Below the pieces are notes generated by a model. The model searched no databases. It was not told the origin of the DNA and worked only from the letters and a program-made list of their open reading frames with translations. Both the position numbers and the translations under genes were made by a program. A stretch of DNA of 64,000 bases from Altererythrobacter xiamenensis (GTDB lineage: Bacteria; Pseudomonadota; Alphaproteobacteria; Sphingomonadales; Sphingomonadaceae): assembly GCF_900177715.1 (NCBI RefSeq), contig NZ_FXWG01000002.1:186001-250000 (forward strand). The letters are read 5' to 3'. Shown here in pieces: positions 24,713-35,964 of the stretch (its first letter is position 1; each line of letters begins with the position of its first letter).

Positions 24713-27388
24713 TCACTTGAGCAGATCCGCCAGCGCATCGAAGGCGCCGCCGCTCCTGGCGGGGCCTGTATCGACCGGCTTCGGCTTGCGCGGCCCGCGT
24801 TGCTTGTCCCTGGATTTGCTTCGCGGCCCGCCTTTGCCCCTGGAGTGCTGCGGCTGATTCTTTCCGCTCTTGCGGTGCCCATCCCGATGCCCATCGTTGC
24901 GGCCGGTATCCTTGCGACGGGGCTGCCAGATCCAGCGATCGGGCGCGGGTGGGCCGAAGGCCTTTTCGTCGAGCGCAGGCGCACGCTGCAGCCGGAACCC
25001 GGCACTGCCGACCAGGCGCACAAGGTTTTCCTCTTCCAGGCCGATCGAAATGCCGAGCGCGGTGTCGAGCCGGAAGCGTGCATTCCGTTCGCCGCCTGCC
25101 TTGGCGCGCGATTCGAAAGCGGCACGAAGGATCTTTTCCGCGAGATCGACGCGAATCGCCTGTTTGCCTGCCGGTCGATAACCCGCGGGGAGACGCGGCG
25201 TTTCGGGAATGACCGGCAGCATCGCTTCCTGCAGCGGCCTATGATCGATGCCGAGCGCATGCAGCAACTGGCGCGGCGCGGGCTTGAGCAAAGCGTGCGC
25301 GAAGATGTCGAGTGCGCCGAACACCACGCCGAGCTTGCGCAGATATGGCCGCAATTCCTTGGGCAAATGCTCGAGCCCGGCCTTCTCGCGGCTGACGACG
25401 CCGTGCCCGTCGATAAGAGTATGGATGAGCGCGCGCGCTTCGGACCCGGCCTCGGGATCGCGCGCTGCGGCGGCCAGTTTGCGCAGTGGCTCGAGCGGTT
25501 CGAGTTTCGCCGCGAGCCACGTCTTGAGACCTGCTTCGAGCCGGGTCCGCGGCCCTTCGGGCAGCATGGTCAGTTCGCGCGCGAGCGTGATCCGGCCCTC
25601 CCTGAAATCCTCGGGCATTTCGACCGTGGCAAGCCGGCTGCCTTTCCAGCGAATTGTTCCGTCCGCCAGTTCGAGCTCACCCAGCCCTTCGCCCAGAAGC
25701 CAGTCGGCACGCTGTGTGAGTATGCCGGGCAGCGCCTTCTCTCCGGCCGCGAGCAGCATCTTGCGATCGGCGACGGTCGCATCGGGATCGACGGCGAAGC
25801 GAAATCCCTCCAGTCGTCCGATCGGCTCGTCATCGACGGTCAACCGGCCGTCCTCTTCGAGCTTGACCGGCAGCGCGCTGGCATCCTGGCCGAGGGATTT
25901 CATCAGTATCGTCGTCCTTCGATTCACAAATCTTTCGGTGAGGCGCGCGTGTAGCGCGTCGGAGAGCCTTGCTTCAACCGCTATTGCGCGCGCCGCCATT
26001 TCATCGCGGGCGAGCACCCAGTCGGGCCGCTGGCAGATATACGCCCAGCTGCGGATTGCGGCAATGCGCCCCTGCAGCGTATCGATATCGCCCTGCACGC
26101 GGTCGAGCTCGGCAATCCGCGCAGCGACGAAATCGGCCCCGAGATAACCGCCCTGGAGATCCTGCCACAGCCGCGCGACAAAACGCGCATGCTGGTCCGC
26201 GCCGATCTGGCGGAAGTCTGGGAGCGAGCATGCCTCCCAGAAACGGCGGACCTTGCCAGCGCCCTTTATCTGCGTTGCCAATGGCTCTTCGGCGAGGCGT
26301 TTGAGCACGGCGAGATCGATCGCTTCGGGCGCGGCGCGCAATTCGGGCCTGTCGGGTGAGGCCTCCAGATCGGCGATCAGCGTTCCGAGTGAATCAAAGC
26401 GCGGTTCGGGTTCGCGCCAGTAAAGATGGGTCAACGGCTGGAAGCGGTGCTCCTCGATCGCGTAGATCTCTTCCTCGGTGAACTCGGGCGGAGCGCCATT
26501 TGCGCCGCGCATGCCCGATACCGTGCCGAAAGTGCCGTCGCGCTGGTGCCTGCCGGCGCGGCCGGCGATCTGTGCCATTTCCGAAGGCGTGAGGCGCCGC
26601 TTGCGCCGCCCGTCGAACTTGGTGAGCGCGGCAAAGGCCACGTGATGCAGGTCGAGGTTCAATCCCATGCCGATGGCATCGGTGGCGACGATGTAGTCGA
26701 CCTCGCCAGATTGGAACAATTCGACCTGCTTGTTGCGCGTTTCCGGTGAAAGTGCCCCCATGACTACCGCCGCCCCGCCGCGGAAACGCCGCAGCATTTC
26801 GGCCATCGCGTAAACCTGCTCTGTGCTGAAAGCGACCACGGCACTGCGCGGTGGCAGGCGCGAAAGCTTGCAACTGCCTGCGTGGCTTAGCGTGGAGAAG
26901 CGCGGCCTTTCGATCTTCTCCGCGCCCGGGACCAGCGCATCGACCATTGGGGCAAGCGTGGATGAGCCGAGCAGCATGGTCTCTTCCCGACCGCGAGCAT
27001 TGAGCAACCGGTCGGTGAAGATGTGCCCGCGCTCCGGATCGGCACCTATCTGTGCTTCGTCGAGCGCGACGAAAGCCTTGCCTCCACCGAGGCGGTCCAT
27101 CGCTTCGACCGTGCAGCAGAAATAGCGGGCGTCCTTGGGCTCGATCCTTTCCTCGCCCGTGATTAGTGCGACGGCATTGTCGTCTTTGATCGCCCGGACC
27201 CGGTCGTAAACCTCGCGAGCCAGCAGGCGGAGCGGGAAACCCATCATGCCGGAGGAATGACCGCACATCCGCTCGATCGCGAGATGCGTCTTGCCGGTAT
27301 TGGTCGGCCCCAGGACCGCCTTCACATGGGTGTCGGGATTTGCGCTAAACACGGCTGACCTTGTGGCATCGGCACGCGAACCGGGCAA
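24713..27388 (-). CDS. SUV3-like superfamily 2 RNA/DNA helicase
   Basis: The 891-aa protein resembles alphaproteobacterial SUV3/MgpS-type helicases: motif I GPTNTGKTHLAIERM, Ia LRLLAREVYDRV, motif II LDEAQIGADPERGHIF (DEAQ), motif III SSTLAP, then FSTEQVYAMAEMLRR, SPETRNKQVELFQSGEVDYIVATDAIGMGLNLDLHHVAF, and motif VI MAQIAGRAGRHQRDGTFG. The last 90 residues are very basic (RRKDTGRNDGHRDGHRKSGKN, RGKGGPRSKSRDKQRGPRKPKP), probably for RNA binding. The start at 27388 is uncertain; a GTG about 21 codons later (VKAVLGPTNTGKTH) would also fit. Likely role is RNA turnover or remodelling, inferred only. Confidence 0.9.
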   Translation of the reverse strand: MPGSRADATRSAVFSANPDTHVKAVLGPTNTGKTHLAIERMCGHSSGMMGFPLRLLAREVYDRVRAIKDDNAVALITGEERIEPKDARYFCCTVEAMDRLGGGKAFVALDEAQIGADPERGHIFTDRLLNARGREETMLLGSSTLAPMVDALVPGAEKIERPRFSTLSHAGSCKLSRLPPRSAVVAFSTEQVYAMAEMLRRFRGGAAVVMGALSPETRNKQVELFQSGEVDYIVATDAIGMGLNLDLHHVAFAALTKFDGRRKRRLTPSEMAQIAGRAGRHQRDGTFGTVSGMRGANGAPPEFTEEEIYAIEEHRFQPLTHLYWREPEPRFDSLGTLIADLEASPDRPELRAAPEAIDLAVLKRLAEEPLATQIKGAGKVRRFWEACSLPDFRQIGADQHARFVARLWQDLQGGYLGADFVAARIAELDRVQGDIDTLQGRIAAIRSWAYICQRPDWVLARDEMAARAIAVEARLSDALHARLTERFVNRRTTILMKSLGQDASALPVKLEEDGRLTVDDEPIGRLEGFRFAVDPDATVADRKMLLAAGEKALPGILTQRADWLLGEGLGELELADGTIRWKGSRLATVEMPEDFREGRITLARELTMLPEGPRTRLEAGLKTWLAAKLEPLEPLRKLAAAARDPEAGSEARALIHTLIDGHGVVSREKAGLEHLPKELRPYLRKLGVVFGALDIFAHALLKPAPRQLLHALGIDHRPLQEAMLPVIPETPRLPAGYRPAGKQAIRVDLAEKILRAAFESRAKAGGERNARFRLDTALGISIGLEEENLVRLVGSAGFRLQRAPALDEKAFGPPAPDRWIWQPRRKDTGRNDGHRDGHRKSGKNQPQHSRGKGGPRSKSRDKQRGPRKPKPVDTGPARSGGAFDALADLLK

Positions 27389-27454
27389 CCGCCCGACATC
27401 GTCCGGCGCAAGCCATGCACAACATGTCGCTCTCAGGACTCGGTTGATCGATTG

Positions 27455-27470
27455 TTAACGCGGTCTTTAC
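27455..27470. promoter_or_regulatory. CtrA-like site upstream of an M23 peptidase gene
   Basis: TTAA-CGCGGTC-TTTA-C matches the CtrA pattern TTAA-N7-TTAA at 7 of 8 fixed bases. It lies 37 bases before the M23 peptidase start, in the 118-base gap to the divergent helicase. One such near-match can occur by chance. Confidence 0.3.
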
Positions 27471-27506
27471 TTTGATTGGGCAGGAAAATCCGCCATTAGG
27501 GGGCGC

Positions 27507-30779
<3,273 letters not shown>

Positions 30780-30805
<26 letters not shown>

Positions 30806-31355
30806 CATCGTGATCGAGACCGAGCGGCTGATCCTGCGTAGGATCGAGGAGGGCGATGCAGCGCTCCAGTTCGCGGTCCTCAACACGCCCGCCGTGATGG
30901 AATGTCTTGGCGGAGTGAAGGAGCTTCACGAGATCGAGGCCAAGCATGCCAAGAGCATGGCGTGGTTCGCCCAGCATGGCTTCGGCTTCATGATGATGAT
31001 CGAAAAGGACACCGGCGAGCTCGTCGGCCATGCAGGACTCAAGCGGGTCGACAATGAAAACGCGCCCAATCAGGGCGACTACGAGATCGGTTGGCTGGTG
31101 CGCGAGGATCGCTGGCGGCGCGGCTATGCTGTGGAAGCGATGCGCGCGGTGATCGACTGGGCCTTTACCCGCCATGATGCGCCGCATCTCGTCGCGCTGA
31201 CGAGCGAGCGCAACGAGCCCAGCTGGCGGCTCATGCAAAAGCTCGGGATGGAGCGGCGCGAGGATCTGGACTTCGTCGATCCGTCCTATGAAGCGCGCGA
31301 CAATCCAACGATTCAATATTCGCTCGGACAAGAGCAATGGGAGAAATCACAATGA
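30780..31355 (+). CDS. GNAT family N-acetyltransferase 2 (tandem paralogue)
   Basis: The 191-aa protein shares with its upstream neighbour the start ETERLILRRIEEGD, the CoA loop YEIGWLVREDRWRRGYAVEAMRAVIDWAF, and SWRLMQKLGMERREDLDF. The CoA loop reads RRGYA. Coordinates use ATG 30780, which overlaps gene 1 by 26 bases; a TTG at 30798 overlapping by 8 bases (LADIVIETERL) would mirror the hemB/GNAT1 junction and may be the true start. It overlaps the gamma-carbonic-anhydrase start. Divergence outside the core suggests different substrates. Confidence 0.85.
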
Positions 31356-31924
31356 CGACACGTTCAGGCGTGAACATCATCCCGATTCACGGGAAGACAC
31401 CCAAGATCCACGAGACCGCGTTCATCGCGCCGGGTTGCACGATCATCGGCGATGTCGAGATCGGTGCGGGAAGCTCGATCTGGTACAATTGCGTGCTGCG
31501 CGCGGACGTTTTCACCATCCGCATCGGCGAGCGTACCAATGTCCAGGACGGCAGCGTACTTCACTGCGATCCGCCGCGTCCGGGAGACGAAGACGGCTCG
31601 CCTCTGGTGATCGGCGATGATGTTTTGATCGGCCACATGGCCATGGTTCATGGCTGTGTGATTCATGATCGCGGCTTTGTCGGGCTCGGCGCGATCGCCA
31701 TGAACAAGGCGGTGATCGGTAGCGATGCCATGCTGGCGGCCGGCGCGATGCTGACCGAGGGCAAGGTGATGGAGCCGCGCACGCTGTGGGCGGGCCGCCC
31801 GGCCAAGCCGATGAAGGAGCTGACCGATGCGGCCATCGCCGGGATGCGGATGGGCGTCGCTCACTATGCCGAGAATGCGAAGCACCATGCGGAAGCCGTT
31901 CACGAGGCGCTCGGGAAGGGCTGA
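31352..31924 (+). CDS. Gamma-class carbonic anhydrase family protein (left-handed beta-helix)
   Basis: The 190-aa protein is a trimeric left-handed beta-helix hexapeptide protein of the gamma-carbonic-anhydrase type: KIHETAFIAPGCTIIGDVEIGAGSSIWYNCVLRAD, RIGERTNVQDGSVLHCD, then VLIGHMAMVHGCVIHDRGFVGLGAI and RTLWAGRPAKPMKEL. The three His of the zinc site (SVLHC, GHMAMVH) are present. Carbonic anhydrase activity is common but not universal in this family. ATG 31352 has GGGAGA 7 bases upstream and overlaps the GNAT2 stop (ATGA). An in-frame ATG at 31337 is less likely. It precedes the DUF167 gene by an overlapping TGATG. Confidence 0.88.
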   Translation: MTTRSGVNIIPIHGKTPKIHETAFIAPGCTIIGDVEIGAGSSIWYNCVLRADVFTIRIGERTNVQDGSVLHCDPPRPGDEDGSPLVIGDDVLIGHMAMVHGCVIHDRGFVGLGAIAMNKAVIGSDAMLAAGAMLTEGKVMEPRTLWAGRPAKPMKELTDAAIAGMRMGVAHYAENAKHHAEAVHEALGKG

Positions 31925-32205
31925 TGGCCCGGCCCCGGGCGGTGCTACCTCCCCAACAGGCTATCGAGGAACTGATCGAACCGGACGGACGGCTCGCGGT
32001 CCGCGTAACGCCGGGCGCGCGCAGTGAGGCCATGACGATTTCGGACGGCACGCTCCATGTGAAGACGCGTGCCAAGCCCCAGGATGGCGCTGCCAATGAC
32101 GCGGTTATCAAGCTGGTCGCGCAAGCGCTCTCGGTCGCGCCGTCGCGTGTCGAACTGCTGCGCGGTGCAACATCTCGCGACAAACTGCTGCAAGTGGCGC
32201 GCTAG
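31924..32205 (+). CDS. DUF167 (YggU) family protein
   Basis: The 93-aa protein has the YggU/DUF167 pattern: LAVRVTPGARSEAMTISDGTLHVKTRAKPQDGAANDAVIKLVAQALSVAPSRVELLRGATSRDKLLQV. The family is small, widespread and of unknown role. ATG 31924 overlaps the carbonic-anhydrase-like stop (TGATG); a longer frame to 31786 reads through that gene and is an artefact. The stop overlaps the convergent YoaK-like gene by 4 bases. It is the last gene of the hemB operon. Confidence 0.88.
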   Translation: MARPRAVLPPQQAIEELIEPDGRLAVRVTPGARSEAMTISDGTLHVKTRAKPQDGAANDAVIKLVAQALSVAPSRVELLRGATSRDKLLQVAR

Positions 32206-32843
32206 CTGTCCTTTCCTTCAATCCGGAAGGCGAAGACACACAGCAGGCCCGCCACCCCGAAGATCGCAAAGGGCGCAAGTGCCCTGTCGATGGTGTAGAG
32301 CCATGCGCCCGAAGCTGCCCCAGCGGCGAGTGCCAACCACAAGCTGCCATATCCCCTCATGGAGCTCGCCGGGCGTCCCGAAAGGCGCGCTGCCAGGCCC
32401 TGACCGAAGCGAACGAGCGCGCCGGTCATGTAAGTCACACCCACGGTGACTTCGCCGTTGCGAATAAACGTGTTGTTGGCGAAACCCATGGCCGCCGCAG
32501 CCGCCGCAAGGAAGACGGCATTGGCTCCGCCAAGGGCCGCAATTGCGCCAAGCCCGAGGAGCAATGTCACCACAGCCAGCAGGATGCGCTTGCGCCAGTT
32601 TGCCCAGCGGTTCGCCGTCGTTGCTCCGGCTACAACTCCGACCATGAACGATCCGATGATGCCAAGGGGTACAAGAGCGGTGGAGGCGGCTTCTACAAGG
32701 TCGACGCCCAGTCTTGTCGTGTTGCCCGACATGAACGAGGTAAAATACCCGCCTGCGACGATGAAACCGATCGCGTCGGTCTGACCGGCGAGGAATGCCA
32801 GCCCCAGCGCCAGCCGTTGGCGATTGATATCGTAGCGATGCAT
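32202..32843 (-). CDS. YoaK family (DUF1275) membrane protein
   Basis: The 213-aa protein is mostly hydrophobic with about six helices. It has the family core LALGLAFLAGQTDAIGFIVAGGYFTSFMSGNTTRLGVDLVE and GEVTVGVTYMTGALVRFGQGLAARLSG. DUF1275/YoaK proteins are inner-membrane proteins of unknown transport or signalling role. ATG 32843 (MHRYDINRQRLALG) is chosen; the upstream frame is antisense to the ligase gene end. It overlaps the convergent DUF167 gene by 4 bases and starts 31 bases after the ligase gene. Confidence 0.88.
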   Translation of the reverse strand: MHRYDINRQRLALGLAFLAGQTDAIGFIVAGGYFTSFMSGNTTRLGVDLVEAASTALVPLGIIGSFMVGVVAGATTANRWANWRKRILLAVVTLLLGLGAIAALGGANAVFLAAAAAAMGFANNTFIRNGEVTVGVTYMTGALVRFGQGLAARLSGRPASSMRGYGSLWLALAAGAASGAWLYTIDRALAPFAIFGVAGLLCVFAFRIEGKDS

Positions 32844-32874
32844 CGCCGCGACAATGACGCGCTGGCGATGGATT

Positions 32875-34470
32875 TCAATCCCGGATGAGAGAGCGCAGAC
32901 TTTCGATCCGGTCAGCCTCGTGCACTGGCTTGTCCCAGCGAATGCGGTGGATGCGCGGAAAGCGCATGGCGAGACCGGACTTGTGGCGCTTGCTCTCGTG
33001 CACGCTGTCGAAGGCGACTTCGAACACGAGGCTCTTGTCGGTCTCGCGCACAGGGCCGAAGCGATTGACCGTGTTCTGTCGGACATGGCGATCGAGCTTC
33101 TTCAATTCCTCGTCGGTAAAACCCGAATAGGCCTTGCCCACCGGGAGCAGGTCCGCGCCCTTATCCGGATCGCCGTCCCAGCAGCCGAATGTGTAGTCGG
33201 AGTAGAAACTCGAGCGTTTGCCGCTGCCGCGCTGGGCATACATCAGCACGCAATCGACCAGCAGCGGATCGCGCTTCCACTTGTACCACAGCCCGGTCTT
33301 GCGCCCGGCGACATAGGGGCTGTCGCGGCGCTTCAGCATCAGCCCTTCGATCGCATCGTCGCGCGTGCCTTCACGGATCTCGGCAAGATGTTCGAAATCG
33401 CGCGCCTCGACCAGTTGCGAGATGTCGAAATGCGTTTCGGGCAGGCGCGGGTGCAAGGCTTCCAACTGCTCGCGGCGGTGTTCCCATACCCTGTCACGCA
33501 GATCCTCGCCCTCGATGATCAGAGCGTCGTAAAGCCGCACAAAGGCCGGCAGCTCTGTCAGCATCTTCTTCGAGACGTTCTTGCGCCCAAGTCTCTGCTG
33601 GAGCGCGTTGAAACTCGCTGCACCGCCTGCTTCGCCGCCCTGATGGGCGCCGCGGACCAGCAATTCGCCATCGAGCACGGCGGGAATGTCGAGCGCGCCG
33701 ACCAGTTCAGGGAAGGTGTGGCTGATGTCGTCGCCGCTGCGCGAATAGACGCGTGTCTCCCCGCCTGCATTGACCAGTTGCACGCGGATACCGTCCCATT
33801 TCCATTCGGCGGCATAATCCTCGAGGCTGACCACTGTCTCTTCGAGAGGGTGCGCGAGCATGAACGGGCGGAAGGTCGGCATGTTCTCGATATCGGGCGG
33901 GTCCGCACCTTCGGCCGCCCAGGCGAACAGCTCGTCATAAGGCGGCTGCAATCCGTGCCAGTATTCCTCGACATCATCGACCGAAACGTCGAAGGCCTGC
34001 GCGAAAGCGGTCTTGGCGAGGCGGCTCGAGACACCGATGCGCATGCCGCCGGTGGCGAGCTTGATCAGGGCATAGCGGCCATTGGCGTCGAGCCGGTCGA
34101 GCAGTTTCGGCAGTTCCGCCATCACGCTCGCTCGGGTCATGCCCGATAGCGCTTCTACGGTTTCGCTGACGGTCGGCGGGTCCGGCTCAGCACCTTCAAC
34201 TTCGGGCCAGAGCAGACTCGCGGTCTCGGCGGTGTCACCGACGAAATCGCGGCTCAGCGACCAGAGCACCGGATCGACGCGCTCTTTCATCAGATTGCGG
34301 ATGGTCGAGCTTTTCACTGCGGGAAAGTCGAGCTCACCAGTCAGAGCCGACAATGCCCAGCCGCGGTCCTGTGGCGATGTGTCGCGCAGATAGTCCGCGA
34401 TCAGCTGCAGCTTGCGATTCCGGCTACGGGTGTAGACCAAAGCATCTATAAGAGCGGCGAATTGGTCCAT
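32875..34470 (-). CDS. ATP-dependent DNA ligase (Lhr/exonuclease-associated type)
   Basis: The 531-aa protein has an N-terminal helical domain and a ligase core: nucleotidyl lysine in AEWKWDGIRVQ (Lys224), motif III region LDGELLVRG, motif IV EGLMLKRRDSPYVAGRKTGLWYKWKR, and an OB domain ending FPRIHRIRWDKPVHEAD. This is the cisplatin-damage-response ligase type that in many bacteria sits beside a metallo-beta-lactamase exonuclease (as at 34924 here), Lhr helicase and PdeM phosphoesterase. Neither Lhr nor PdeM is in this window. ATG 34470 gives MDQFAALIDALVYTRSRNRKL. A plus-strand gene separates it from the exonuclease. Confidence 0.92.
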   Translation of the reverse strand: MDQFAALIDALVYTRSRNRKLQLIADYLRDTSPQDRGWALSALTGELDFPAVKSSTIRNLMKERVDPVLWSLSRDFVGDTAETASLLWPEVEGAEPDPPTVSETVEALSGMTRASVMAELPKLLDRLDANGRYALIKLATGGMRIGVSSRLAKTAFAQAFDVSVDDVEEYWHGLQPPYDELFAWAAEGADPPDIENMPTFRPFMLAHPLEETVVSLEDYAAEWKWDGIRVQLVNAGGETRVYSRSGDDISHTFPELVGALDIPAVLDGELLVRGAHQGGEAGGAASFNALQQRLGRKNVSKKMLTELPAFVRLYDALIIEGEDLRDRVWEHRREQLEALHPRLPETHFDISQLVEARDFEHLAEIREGTRDDAIEGLMLKRRDSPYVAGRKTGLWYKWKRDPLLVDCVLMYAQRGSGKRSSFYSDYTFGCWDGDPDKGADLLPVGKAYSGFTDEELKKLDRHVRQNTVNRFGPVRETDKSLVFEVAFDSVHESKRHKSGLAMRFPRIHRIRWDKPVHEADRIESLRSLIRD

Positions 34471-34568
34471 CAGGAGTCCAAACCGGCTTTTCGAATGCAC
34501 GGCAATTGATTAGGAAGGCTCGGAGCATGGTTGCATACGGCAGCTTCAGACGGGAAAGGATTACGGTC

Positions 34569-34877
34569 ATGAAAAAGAGTTTGATATTCGGCGCGTTGTC
34601 GAGCCTCGCCACGCCGCTTGCGGCCGGCATGGCCCTCTTGGCAGCGCCTGCTGCTGCGGAAAAACCCGCTGCGCTGAGCACCGAACTGCCGCTGGAGTCG
34701 CTGATGGCCAATGAACAAGCCAAGGCTGTCGTACTGAAGCACATGCCCGGCCTCGACAAGCACCCCTCTTACGATCAGATGAAGGCTGTCAGCCTGCGCA
34801 CCATCATGCCGTATTCGCAGGGGCGTATCAAAGCCGAGACGCTCGACGCAATCGACGCCGATCTCAAGACCCTCTGA
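34569..34877 (+). CDS. Small secreted protein of unknown function
   Basis: The 102-aa protein has a signal peptide (MKKSLIFGALSSLATPLAAGMALLAAPAAA, AAA cleavage site) and a 70-residue mature part: LPLESLMANEQAKAVVLKHMPGLDKHPSYDQMKAVSLRTIMPYSQGRIKAETLDAIDADLKTL. It has no Cys and no lipobox. The mature region resembles small helical domains in secreted proteins of this group, but I do not recognise a function. ATG 34569 has an AAAGGA-type ribosome binding site. It lies on the opposite strand between the DNA ligase and exonuclease genes, apparently inserted into that module. Confidence 0.7.
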   Translation: MKKSLIFGALSSLATPLAAGMALLAAPAAAEKPAALSTELPLESLMANEQAKAVVLKHMPGLDKHPSYDQMKAVSLRTIMPYSQGRIKAETLDAIDADLKTL

Positions 34878-34893
34878 AATGGGCTGATCGGTT

Positions 34894-34909
34894 CGCAACG
34901 CAGGTTGCG
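34894..34909. terminator. Stem-loop between convergent genes
   Basis: CGCAAC-GCAG-GTTGCG, a 6-bp stem with 4-base loop in the 46-base gap between the convergent small secreted gene and the exonuclease. No T-run is present on either strand. It reverses the arm order of the dispersed AGTTGCG palindrome. Confidence 0.4.
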
Positions 34910-34923
34910 GCGCGAGGTCGGGG

Positions 34924-35928
34924 CTACTCATCCTCGTCCTCGCGACCCACCAGCGCCAGCGCGCGGGCGCGTCGTTGCCCAAGCTGGCACCAACGAAGCA
35001 GCGCATCCTCGCGCCCATGGGTGATCCAGTTCTCCTCTGCATCGACCTCTTCGATCGTACGGGTGAGCTCATCCCAGTCGGCGTGGTCTGAAATCACCAA
35101 AGGTAGCTCAACATTGCGCTGGCGGGCACGCTGGCGAACGCGCATCCAGCCACTCGCCATCGCGGTGATCGGTTCGGGAAGGCGGCGGCTCCAGCGATCG
35201 TTCAATGCGCTTGGCGGGCAGATCACGATGCTGCCGCGCATCTCGTCCTTGGTGTGATCGGCGACAAGCCGCAGTTCCCCTAGGTCGATGCCGTGTTCCT
35301 CGTAGAGACGGCACATCTTCTCCATCGCGCCATGCAGATAGATCGGTGCTGTGTGGCCGGAGCGGCGGAGTTCGGCGATCACGCGTTGCGCCTTGCCCAG
35401 CGCATAGGCTCCGACCAGCACGCAGCGATCGGGATTGTCGGCGAGCGCCTTCAGCAGTTTCGCCATTTCTTCCTCGATCGGCGGGTGAGTGAAGACCGGC
35501 AGGCCAAAGGTCGCCTCGGTAATGAAGATATCGCAGGGCGTGACCTGAAAGGGCGGGCAAGTCGGGTCGGAGCGGCGCTTGTAATCGCCGGTGACGATCA
35601 CCCGCTCGCCCGCATGCTCGAGTAGGATCTGCGCGCTGCCCAGGACATGCCCGGCCGGAATATAGGTCGCATCGACACCGCCGCCGAGCCGGATCGTCTC
35701 GCCATACTCGACCGGCTTTGCACCATCGGAAGTTGCGTAGCGCAACTTCATGATCGCGAGCGTCTCGGGCGTGGCCACGGTTTCGCCATGGCCGCCGCGT
35801 GCGTGATCGGCGTGACCATGGGTGACGAGCGCCCTGTCGACCGCACGCCCGGGATCGACCCAGACATCGGCTGGCTCGATATGGATGCCCCAGGGCTCGG
35901 GCTTGATCCAGGAAAATGGCGCGCTCAT
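34924..35928 (-). CDS. Ligase-associated DNA exonuclease (metallo-beta-lactamase / beta-CASP)
   Basis: An MBL-fold nuclease related to SNM1/Pso2. The 334-aa protein has the zinc motif VTHGHADHARGGH (His37, His39, Asp41, His42), IPAGHVLGSAQILLEHAGERVIVTGDYKRRSDPT, ITEATFGLPVFTHP, a beta-CASP region with Ala-Leu-Gly-Lys (GAYALGKAQRVI), and SDHADWDEL. It is the standard partner of the DNA ligase at 32875. Codons for KLRYATS contain the dispersed 19-base palindrome. ATG 35928 fits the family start MSAPFSWIKPEPWGIHI. Role: processing of damaged DNA ends, inferred from the family. Confidence 0.92.
   Translation of the reverse strand: MSAPFSWIKPEPWGIHIEPADVWVDPGRAVDRALVTHGHADHARGGHGETVATPETLAIMKLRYATSDGAKPVEYGETIRLGGGVDATYIPAGHVLGSAQILLEHAGERVIVTGDYKRRSDPTCPPFQVTPCDIFITEATFGLPVFTHPPIEEEMAKLLKALADNPDRCVLVGAYALGKAQRVIAELRRSGHTAPIYLHGAMEKMCRLYEEHGIDLGELRLVADHTKDEMRGSIVICPPSALNDRWSRRLPEPITAMASGWMRVRQRARQRNVELPLVISDHADWDELTRTIEEVDAEENWITHGREDALLRWCQLGQRRARALALVGREDEDE
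35730..35748. repeat. Dispersed palindrome copy 3, inside the exonuclease gene
   Basis: AAGTTGCG-TAG-CGCAACTT, identical over 19 bases to the copy at 14270-14288 (and the next base, C, also matches). Here it encodes the KLRYATS part of the exonuclease, so it is coding. Confidence 0.6.
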
Positions 35929-35964
35929 CGGCCAACCAACGAACGCAGGTGAAAACCTTTCCCG

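Noticed and set aside
24692-25954. Plus-strand open frame (420 codons) opposite the helicase
   Set aside because: Shadow frame with no motifs; the helicase motifs on the minus strand are unambiguous.
32854-34149. Plus-strand open frame (431 codons) opposite the DNA ligase
   Set aside because: Shadow frame; the ligase active-site lysine and nucleotidyltransferase motifs are on the minus strand.
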